From contig NW_020653718.1 in NCBI RefSeq assembly GCF_003589595.1, positions 1,028,822-1,092,821 on the forward strand: a stretch of 64,000 nt of DNA, given 5' to 3'. The stretch's first letter is position 1. Each line of letters starts with the position of its first letter. The notes under the pieces are model-generated. The model was not told the origin of the DNA. It searched no databases and saw only the letters and a list, made by a program, of their open reading frames with translations. A program made the position numbers and the translations under genes. The DNA comes from Hyposmocoma kahamanoa. Taxonomy: Eukaryota; Arthropoda; Insecta; Lepidoptera; Cosmopterigidae. Positions 35,401-47,400 of the stretch are shown here, in pieces.

Positions 35401-38400
35401 GCCCGGGAATCGAACCTGGGACCTCTGCGTGGCAGTCCGGCCTGGTAATCGTTCGGCCACTGAGGCAGTTATTATAGGTTATAATAGATTCACAGTTATT
35501 TTGCAGTTATAGGAGATTTTTATAATATATTATATTATACTAAATATCGTATTCGCCGTTTCTGCCCACGATCTTGGGCATCAATGGATTAAAACCTGAT
35601 TAAAAACTGTGGGTAAAAACCCAATTAAAACAGGTTGATTGAGTTTTAACCCATCCGTTACGGTGAATGAAAACTTCGTGATGTAACCATTCGACCTTTG
35701 GAAAATCTGACCAATCCCCTTTTCTCAGACGAGATGCATACCAGCTATTTATCGAAAAAAATATTAGAATTTTTTTCAAATACATTGTAACTTCTGTTCT
35801 GATCGTGATCTCCTGTAAAAATGTATTTATTGACTATGTATGATTATTTCTCTCAAATGATGATAATTGTTTCTACGTACTCATACACTGCCAAATCACA
35901 CTCATAGTTTTTCTTCTTCTAATTTAAGAGCTAAAGTCTTGTCGGTGGAGTAACTTAATTTACCCATCGATTTACTCTCGTAAATTATATTTGCAAAAAT
36001 TTTAACATTCATTATATTATGAAACAGATTTGTTAAGCTCTTTCTACACAATGACAAATTTCATTAAGAAGGTTAACCCTTACGAGTATATCAAAACGTA
36101 AATGTTTCATGCAGTACGTACTTTACTAGGTACTTTCTTCGCGAACTTGTCACTTAATGTTAATCAAGTAAAATACAGGGTTAATTAAATTTCTGTGCAA
36201 CCGAGAAGTTGATAAAGTATTTGATGACAAAGAATGGTACAGATCCCTTACATACCAGTCGGTTAGCAGTAGAGCCTCTTGTGGAAGAGTTCGTCCAAGA
36301 AAGTAATGCCACTATTCCTATTTCTAATGTAATGGGAACATTATCTATTTCTAATGGAAAAGAAAACTCGTGTCCAAGATTTCTCCTAAAGCCCCTATAA
36401 AGACCCTTAGGTTTAAATCGCCTCTGTGCGTACCTTTGGCCACTTCGAACTTTCTGCGGAATGCATGTCTCTTGCATGCGAACAGCTTTAATGTATTTTC
36501 CAAGTAGGTTGATATTAACCTTTTTAACACTAGTATTGCGTAGTAACTATACATGTATAGATAGTTACTAATCATATAGTTATAATTTGCTCATTAATCA
36601 ACTTAATGTGTGTCTATCGGTGAGGTATAATTAGCTCTAGCCATTACTATTTAAGTTTTTATCCTGTAAGATAACCGTTAGTCTTCCAATAAGTTGAAAT
36701 AAAAATAAAAAATGCATCGTTCCGGTTTTGAAGGATGAGGGTGCTGGTAAAACTACAAGTACATCGGATTTGTCAGCTTTACGTCTCAAGGTGACGAGCA
36801 GCAGTGCCTGCACAGCAACTGACATACTATATAAGTAGACGTGTCTCTTACTACCAGGCGAAAGTCTAAAGCGTAGGCCACACCGCGAACGAAGCTAGGT
36901 AACTTAGCTCAAGTAGTTGCATGCAGAGCTAAGATAAAAAAATACGTAGTAAGTAGTGACTATGGATACGTGAGGGGGTGAAGGGAGACAGAAGGGTGAC
37001 ATATTTTACATAGCTAGCGGGATCTTTGGGTTAGTTTAGTTAGCTCGGTTAGCTTAGTTCGCAGTGTAAACTGAAGCATGAAAACGATGCTCTGGATACG
37101 TTGGCATGTGACGTTGTTACGATGCGACCTCCTCCATCATCATCCTGCCTTTTTATTACCTTTGCTCTGATTCCTGGCCACTTATTTTCAAATTTTGAAT
37201 CGTTCTTTAATTCCTCCGCCTCGTCCTTCTCACTTTGTTTCGTCCCGTCGTCACTTTCTCGTCTTCACCGCTAATTTTGATCCGTTTACCAGTGTCCATT
37301 TTATATCATATGCCTATTTAATACCACTAAAATCTAGTAGTATTTGTAAAATACTGCCCTGTTTCGCGGTAAGTTTAATCTCACAATTTATAGTATATAA
37401 GTAGATTGTTTTTAATGCTGTACTTGTTTTTATACCATTTTTTGTCACAGCCCGTTGTTTCACATTTATCGAATACAATAAATTTATGTTATGTGACCGA
37501 GTAATCTATTTTATTACTCCCTATTGGTGGTTTACAACTTTTTCAAGCTGAGCTAAGTTAGCTAAGCTTTGTTCGCGGTGTGGCCTGCGCTTTATTCATC
37601 CCGTTAGTTAATATTAGGGAAAAAACAAAAAGAAATATGATTTGTGGGGAGGTAGATAAATATATTGCGATGTTTTTTGAGATTATTTCAGCTGGCATGT
37701 GAGGTATATGGTTGACTGACTGACATTGACAGACTAGCGGACGCAGACTTTTTTTAAATTAATTATAAATGAAATGAAAATACAAATATACGCGATTTAA
37801 TTCCGGAAAAATAGTTTAATTTCCTATAAATGAAATAATTAAATTTCGAAGGAAAAAAAAAGACTCGTATAATGAAGCCTTCACCTGGATCACCTGTCTC
37901 ATTATTTCAACGAGTGCCCTCTTTTCTCGACTTTTATGATTATTTACAACTGAGTTCATAGTTACACGTCAAAAGAAAATTTAATATAAATTAATGTTGA
38001 TTTTAAAAGATTTATTGAATGTCACGAAGTTTGACCATCATGATACTAAAATGTTGTTGTTAAATTACTCAAGTAGTTTCTTACAATTATTCATACAAAG
38101 ACAGAATACTTAGAACCCGGCTGGTTCGAACCAACGTCTTCTGACGCTATGCCAACTAAGCCACGGAACGAACTAGTGGACCTTAAGTATTTTTGTATGT
38201 ACTCGCAGACTTTTGTTTTTGGTTTTTAATTATTAAAAATTTTCTGTAAATCTTCAAAAATAAATTAAACATATATTATGAAAATTTAGCTGTCTGATTT
38301 TGTTTTAAAGTATCAACTTTTACAAACATATTTTTCATACATGAAATTCGAGAATAGTAATTTAAATCTGAACTAATGCATTTTTGAAACATATAAAGAT

Positions 38401-41400
38401 AAATTTGTCATTGAATTAACTAACTTAACCCTTGACGCTGAAATCAGTTATTATGTTTGAAACCTTTGTCTGTGTCTTTGTGTGTCTGTCTGTCTATATC
38501 CATCGATCTACGCCAAACAGATGAAGTGATCCGAAAGCGGTTTTTTATACTACCTCAGCTCGAAATAATTTTTCCCATAGGTACTAATACGGTTTATTTT
38601 GCTTGGGTCGAGTGGCACGGACATTGGCTTTATTTCAGAATTTATTTTTTTTACTAACGGAACTAAAGCCATTTGATAAATATATCGACACATCCGTAGA
38701 ACAAAGATCTATGTGCAAGACTACTTGTTCTCAGGACAAAGTACATTTCGTTCGTTCCTTCTTCGCTGTGGATGTCAGATCGACCGTTGTTCGATTTTGT
38801 ATTTCCGAAACGAAATAAGGTACATACATTGTCGAAACACCTTTTCATAGGCCTTAGTTTGAATAAATAAATTATGCTCGTAACGTACTTATTCTCTTGT
38901 CGCTGTATAATCACATCGGACTCTGTTCTTCGGATGAGTCGATTTATTGTATTGTATACGTGTTCTATTTAGTTTAGTTGATATAAAAACAATCATTGGT
39001 ATATGTAAAGTACTTGCTGAATACAACAGTTTTCTTGTAAAATTTCGAGGCAAGTTCGTGTTTTTTTTTTTTTTTCTATCGTGAAAGTTTTTAAGAATCG
39101 TATTTTCACACCGTATAGTAATCAGAATATATCCTCAATTTTACTATATATTTTTTTTAAGTGGTTGATTCAACACTGTTGTGCGGAACCAACCAAGGCC
39201 ATTTGAGGTTGTATAGACTGTTATAGACCATCATCTTCTTTTCCTGTCAGTCGCAGTTATAAAATAATGAATGTTTATATTTCTTTCACTTGTTCGATCG
39301 ACTTGAAATTTATAGAATAGAATAGAATACATTTATTACATAACACCACAACACAATGATAAACAGTAAAAAATAAAAAGTAAAAAAAAAGAAAAATAAA
39401 ACAGAACTAAATTAAAACAAACAGAAAATGAATAACAAAAAAGAAAACTAAATAAAATTAATTGAAAATAAAATCTTAGCAATAAATAATTAAGCGACCA
39501 CAAAGCTGGTCAACACTATTGTTGTACTAAGTAGATGTCATGTGTGCGGCTGTGGTGTATGTAATAGGATCCACTCAGCTAATGTCACCGCCGGGACAAG
39601 GCTGTGACGCTGATTTTCAGTGGACCCTAAGTATTTGGTGTATAGGTAATTGAAATCCGATTTCATTTCCATGGTAACCTTTATCTGATGCTGTAACAAG
39701 AACAGTCTGCAGACTACCAAACTCCTCAACTGCTTACAGCAGAACTATCACGTTTGGGCTCATTGAATTGGATTGGACGAAAATAGAATTTACAAGGTAT
39801 GGAATAGGCTCATAGTCATTCGAGGGAAAATCTAATATCACGATGCAGAATTGCGATTTCAATGCCATCTAACGGTGCGTGGCGGAACTAATTTGTATTG
39901 TTGCATGTTATGTGATTTTGTTACATAATTGTAATTAAAAATTAAATAAATATCAAGCGTATCTGTGTGCTCGATCTTTATATTCGTAATGATAATCAAG
40001 AATTATATAATTTAAATTAAAAAATATAAAAAATTAATCGAAATTTTCTTTGTCACCATTGAATTGAGGTCAATGTTCGTCACTGTAGCGTTATATGGCA
40101 GTTCTTTTTTATGATACCAAGGGACGGTACGAACAAGTCGTGGGTCTGCTGGTAAGCGACTCGCCTGTCCATAGAAGTTGCAGTGTCACTCAGAGCTTTA
40201 AATAAAATGCAAAGATCTGAGGGGCTCTGCCAATGCGCCCGTCACCTTCAAAACCGGCACACAGTAATGGTCACATTGGTACTAGGCGGCAGAAATAGGT
40301 AAGATGGCAGTAGTTTCCTGGACGAACTCTTTCACAAGGAGCTCTATTGCTACTTAAAGTAATCGTTAATGGATACTACTCCTACGAACATACCATATTT
40401 GTACCATTTATTATTTCATAGCCATTTGTAGCCATCAAAACAAAAATGTTAGTTTTATCTTCCCATTGACAATAGTGACAAAATTGAAAGGTCTGTTTGG
40501 TACTCGTGACCCAAAACGGAGCCATCAATAAAGATTTTTCAATTTTATCACCTGTTCTACGCTTATCGACGACATGAAAAAAATGTGATGTTGAATAAGC
40601 CTATCTGCACGAAATTACATTCGATTTGGTACATTCGGGTGAAACTTTATTGGTGAGTAAAATTCCAGACTTCCGCCGAGAAGTTCTGAGGCGCGCAGAG
40701 AGGCATGGAGAGAGCAACGATTGGAGTTACCCTGCGAGACCGAAAAAGCGATGCTTGGATCCGAAATAGAACCAAAGTTAAATATGTCATGGCGAAGAAA
40801 AGGTGGGCGTGTGCGGGGCACATAGCGAGAATGGACGAGAGGCGCTGGACAAGGCGAGTACTTGAGTGGAGACCCAGAGCGGACATCAGAGGGCGCGACA
40901 GACCACCGCAGCGCTGGTTGGACGACATCCGATGACACGAAGCTCGGGACTGGACTAGTCGAGGACAAGATCGCCAAGAGTAATTTTTTAAGCTACTGCA
41001 CGTTCACTACGCGGCGCGCGGGCCTTCCTAAGAAACACGAGCAAGAAACTTTAGGGATTGCTCTTTTTAAATAAACTTAAATGCTATGGAATACATTTTG
41101 AATCATAATTGTGTGGAATCTAGACCTGTGTTGTCGTTCCATACATCTTTATGTAATACATGCTCTTCAACTGCCTCCGTGGCCGAACGGTTACCATGCC
41201 GGACTGCCACGCAGAGGTCCCAGGTTCGATTCCCGGGCCGGGCGAAATATTTGTGTGACCTACATTTATTTCTCTCGTGAGTTTGGGTGTAATTTGTGGT
41301 TGTCTATGTGTGTGTCCATGGCACCCGCGACACAGGGTTTCCCTAATGCGGCGCTATGTTGAGTGTGTGCGTTATTATTATTATTAATTTTTTAATATGG

Positions 41401-44400
41401 CTTTTCAATTCAAATACTTTTAATGTAAGTTTTATACTTAGGAAATGATAATATTAATACATGCTCCTGAATCTTATTATAAAAACATATACAGTTCCCC
41501 ACAAAAGAATCGTTTATCTTTGTTAAACGAAATCGTGGTACCATAATTATGATGCCTATGTTGAGTGTGTGCGTTATTTATTTATTTATTTATTTATGAG
41601 TTTGGACTAAGTTCTAATGTTTATATTATGGGAATCTTCTTTCTTAATGAAATTATGTATTTTTACGGGCATACAAAATACTTGAGTAAATGTACTGTGA
41701 TGCCACAGTCATGTTACTTGTCTCCTTAAACTTTTCTTTGAGAGAAACCCGAGAACCTAAACGGTATATACAGCATGAATCGCTCGTTTTTGCAGCGCAA
41801 ATATGGTGTGTATATCTGCGGAACGTAGTAATACTCGCTTTACTGCTTGGCGGCAGAAATAGGTAAGGTGACAGTACTTCACAAGGAACTCTACGCTACT
41901 ATAAAATAACTACACTAAGCTCTGAGTGACAATGCAACTTTAATCGGCAGGCGTGTCCCTTAACACGACTCACGAAGGCGCACAACTTGTTCGTCCCGTC
42001 ATTTGATATAAAAAAAACTAATAATATTATTTTCGAATTTACTGCTCTGCTTTGCTCCACGATTGTAAATAACTGGTTTCACAAATGAATTTTTTTCTTA
42101 CTCGAATATTTTTTTTAAAAGCCAAATTTTCAAAAGAGTACGGCGGCGCTAAATGGGTTAACTTAGATTTTTTTACAGTCTTTAATAAACAAAATATACC
42201 CGTAGACAAATTTAGAGATGAAATAGGTTGAATTATGATAACAAAGTTATTTTAAATCAATGACCACAGAAACCAGAACGTTAAATTTGAAAAAACAATG
42301 GCTTAAATCATCTTTGATTTCGATTAAATGTTCTGATATATTATGTAGCCAGCGATTCATTGAACGTTGTTATAATAAAAAATGAAACTATTTTTCCGGA
42401 TTTAAATCGTGTATATTTGTTTTTTCGAACAAACCAACGTTTCGGGCCCTTTACAGGTCCCATGGTCACGGTTGACACAGTCGCGATGGGACCTGTAAAG
42501 GGCCCGAAACATTGGTTTGTTTGAAAAGAAACAAATATACGCGATTTAAATCCGGAAAAATAGTTTCATTTCCTATGTTGTTATAATAATTCAACCATTA
42601 TCTAGCGTTCCTAGATATATATAAATATGCCCGTGAATATAGTACGATTACACGTCTCTCTTCAAGTGCACGTTTGCTAACGAGAGCATTTAATTTTAAA
42701 ATTTTTATGCCCGGAGTTAATAAACTTGTTACTGAGAATGTGTTTGTTAACAAAAGTTGCGAAATCGTGTTAATTTCGTCGGTTTTCGGAGTTGAAAATA
42801 TTTCTCAAGACTTACCTTATAATAAACGAATGATATTTAATAACATCAACAAGCTTCAATCTGACTTCCACATCACTGCATTCGCCCGTGAAACTAGTTT
42901 TCAATTTATACTTCAATATGTTAATATGACCAATCAAATGGTACACGAACATGAAGTTTAAAGTATTAAAAATAACAATGATGATACAGCCACTCCATAC
43001 TAAATACGCGGTGAAGCTATGGTACATGATCCAATGGTTGAAATCATATTCGTAATCGAAAGGAACAACCAAGTAAAGAACTGTTTCGAGGCGCATGGTC
43101 TTGTTTCTAATAAGTTCTCTGTTCTTGTAGTTATTCCAACATGTTATGGACATCCAGGCGGCCCAGTCCATCATGAGAAACACCAGGAGGTAATAGAACG
43201 TCCAGCGTGTTAAACGTTCTATGATTCGTAGGTTCTGAAAATTCAATTAATATGAATCATTGATTTGTATACTGAGTTTGTAAATCACGGTTGATTTCCA
43301 TGGTACACTTGTATTACAACTATTGTAAGAATAAAATCATATTCGGTCAGCAAATAAAATAATCTTACATCTTTTACAAACTCGCCTTGATCTTGGTAGT
43401 TGTAAATGTGAATGCGCGTCATAAAATCTTTCATTGTCTTTGTGTATACGTCGAATCTTGCAGAAAATACGTTGGTCTGAAATAGTTCCCACATGTCTTA
43501 ATTGTTGTTGTTGTAAAACCAAAAAAATAAGCTACAAGAAAAATTTCGATCAAGATTTAATCTGAAGCTATAAACGCACCCAATACGAAACACAACTTGT
43601 CGTTCCTTACTGACAAAAAACATATAAAGAGATATTTTATCTAAATACCAAGAAAACATTCAGCAAAACTTTAACCCGAAATTATAGTAATTAGAGTAAA
43701 TAAAAATATTCTAGTACCTAAGGCCAAGCCGAAACACAACATATCGTTGACTATGACGAAGAATATTTGAAGATTGTTGAAGTATTTTGTATATTTATTG
43801 TGATTCGAAAGGGATTTAGAAGATTTAAGCCGACGATCTTGAGACGCGTCGTCTTTCTTTCCACCGACATTTTCCTTGTAAATTAGGGTCTATATTTTAC
43901 AATTATTAAGTAATAATTAAAAGAAATAACGACACAAGTAGAACAAATGAGAATATAAACGACGATGAGGTCGACTTCAGATGCGCAATTGAAGAGACCC
44001 TTAAAAACGTCCAGGTCAAAAGTACCAATGATGAAAAAGCCGTGTATGAGAAGATATGTGGAAGAAATAAAAGAGGGTAGAAGTAAGAGTGTAGCGGGTA
44101 GAGGTTTACCGTTTCTGCCAGCTCCGAAAATATTGGCGTTATTGCATGACAACAAAATTATAATATGTAAAATTATATTATGTCCGGCCATTTTTTCGAA
44201 CATGGCGACTGCTTCAAGAGAGTTGTGTACCTTACTTTAGAAAATTGAAGATATTTAACCTAACATCGATGTATAATTACGAGGCCTGTATTTGTGTGAA
44301 ACAACATCTAAGCGACTTTAATATACTTGTTAGATTTTTGTATTAATAAGTATAACAAACTAGTGGAGTAATATCACATAAAAATAAATTGAATATCAAT

Positions 44401-47400
44401 TCAAAAAAAATTTAAATACAATGAATAACGACATCTCTAGCCGGGGCTGACAGCTGTAAAGGTATCTAACTGGGTGACGAAATATCGTAGATTTCTCATA
44501 GATTTCTCATAGAGGCGCTACGGCTAAAAAGTCGTTGAAAAACCAAATAAAAAGATACGACGCAAGCACATAGAAAAATTCGTGAGGTCCGCTGATTCGT
44601 TCTGTGACTTAGTTGGTATAGCGTCTGGCACGGTATGCTAGAAGACGTCGGTTCAAATCCGGCCAGATCAAAGGAATATTTTCTGAGTGTTCGATATTTG
44701 TATTAATAATTATAACAAACTAGTGGAGTAATTTCACAAAAAATAATTGAATATCAATTCAATAAAACTTTAAACTTCAATATAGTAAAAACTAGATATC
44801 CTAGAAATATAATGAATAAAATAGAAATACGGCCCAATAACGCCCTAATTTTGATTTATAACTTCCTATTTTCTGGTTAAATTCCAATTGTCATTGTTTG
44901 TTTACGCTATTGTATTAATTTATCTTTGAAAACATGCCACATCAAGAGTGAAATAAGAATTGTGTAAAATATTCACATGCCAAGCCTTGGCGAAATTTAC
45001 GATCTAATATAATATACTATAGGACCTGCATTGTTACTACATTGTTCAGCTAATAAATATCGTGTATTCTTGTATTCGACGAGTCCAAAGAAACGTAAGC
45101 GGTCATTTACACAGAATTTTCTAAGATGAGCAAACGTCCGTGCCACCGCAAGCGCACTTGTCCTTCCAAGGTGAAGTTAAATTATGTGATTGATCAACGA
45201 CGGCAACTAATAAGTTTACATCCTCTACCATTGCTCTAGGCTATTCGCCTTGTCTTATGTTATTTATATCTGTGTTCGGTTGATTTTCTTGCCGACACAG
45301 ACTTTATGCTCTATGCAAAAGGGATCCGCGTCGAAAACAAAAGACTGTGGGAGATATTTAGTAACGAGTGGAGGTGGAATAAGGTAATTAATTGGATAAG
45401 TAAAGAACTAGAGTAGCTAGAGAGTCCGGAACCGCATACCCGTATCTACACTGAGAAGACAGGTAAGCAAGCAATTTAAGCCCTTCGCTCCTCTTATACT
45501 ATTACACTAAACATACTTCTAACTTTTATTCCAACTCTTTTACCATTTCTGTGATCAGATTGTGGAATTATCTCCCTGAATCGAATTGACGATCCCCTTC
45601 TCTTGATTCCTTCAAATAACCTGTCTAGGATCACTTAACACTTAACTCCTAAGTTTCGTCTTTCCTCTACTATCCTTTCATTTAATAATAATAATTATAA
45701 CGCACACACTCAACATAGCCCCGCACTAGGGAAACCCTTGTGTCGCGGGTGCTATGGACACACACATAGACAACCATAAATTACACCTAAACTCACGAGA
45801 GAAATAAATCATAAATATTTCTCCCGGACCGGGTATCCGTGGCAGTCCGGCATGGTAACCATTAGGCCATGGAGGCAGTCAACTTATTTCCTTTATTTAT
45901 ACTTCATTTTCCTTTTTCCTTTGAAAGTATATAAGCATTTAATATTATTATTTATTTATTGTTATGTATGTATTAATGTTATTAATATTCACCTATAGTA
46001 TATATACGTAGATACGTATGTATATATTTTTATAATTACTTATTATGTTGTGTACTTATGATGATATTCTTTGTTTGTACCTCTTTTGCTAATCCCAAAT
46101 GTCTATCCTAAAGGTGCCTTTAAGAAATTGCTACATAGCAATAAGGCCGCCTGTTGCACATTAACTTATTACTACTATTATACTTAAGCTATTGTATTGT
46201 GTTTTAATTGTAATTTTATGTGGAATAAAGAATATTTCATTCATTCATTCATTCATTTATTCATTCGTTTGTTCGTTCATTTATTCATTCAATTTAAAGA
46301 TAAGCCTCCTGGATATATGCCATCATAAACTTATAAGACAATACTTACGTTAACCAAAAATGTGACAGGCATGATAGAAAGCATAATACCTAGCGTTCCG
46401 AAAGTCAACTCTTTGTGGTTTAGGAATAAATATACGATCTGTGACACGAATGTGATGGGCGCAGCTTTTATCACCAAGTACCTGTATAAAACAGATTGAA
46501 AAAAAAATCGTGAAGTCAGAAAACCGCTAAGAGCGATGCCACTACGCGTTGCGTTGCGTCATCGTTGCGAAGCCTGAGGGATGGCGCTGAGTTGTACTAT
46601 TATAAATTAGAAGTACATGCCACATGGTGCGTTAAATGGTGAGTGGCGACGTAACGAGTGTGCGTCGGACAAGGGATCAGAAGGTAAACTGGGGAGGGGT
46701 GACGCGGTGCGTATTGCGACACCGCCGCAATGCTCGGCACCCGGTGCGTTGAAATCTCGTGCAACGATACGCACCGGCAGCACTCGTATGGCATCGCTCT
46801 GAAACGTACTCGGGGTAGAAATTCTTTGCCGTCCAAATTTATTACCAACGTGTTGAAAGAAGGATGGCGAAAGCTGACCCAAAATCAACGAAGTGCTTTT
46901 CATGGACTTTGCTTGTATAATTTTACGTTTTAGTTAAAGCCTAGTAATCAATATATTTTTGTATATTTTTAGAAGTCGGAAATAAGGAAATTGCAAAACA
47001 ATGTCTTTTAGAATAGATGCAAGAGCACAACGCAATTGATTCGTTGGACCATAGATTAGATAACGTTCTTGTACGTACGTTTCGTTTTAAGCATGATTGA
47101 ATGTTTACCTACCAGAAGTATTGGTTATTTTATAGTACACACTTAAAACATTAAAGCTATAAAATACTTAATCAAATAATCAATTAAACAATATTGACAT
47201 ACAGTAAAAAATAAAACACAATGTGACAAAAATGTTTAGACAATATTTAAACGAGAGTTACGAAAATTAGCAAACGTTTTGACAAGAGGCCTCTTGCCAA
47301 TGTCAATGTCAAATTGAGATTGAGAACAGTGTGACATTTTTGTCAGATTTCTGCCATTTGAGCAGATTTAATTTTTATTAATTTTCATTGTGACCGAACA

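Noticed and set aside
40615..40977. 120-codon minus-strand open frame
   Set aside because: It is the antisense of the RTE-like LINE tail on the plus strand, which has clear family motifs.
42674..42961. 95-codon plus-strand open frame
   Set aside because: Antisense of odorant receptor exon 4.
43965..44240. 91-codon plus-strand open frame
   Set aside because: Antisense to the multi-span minus-strand sequence, which has membrane-span composition and continues in step; the plus frame has no recognised motif.
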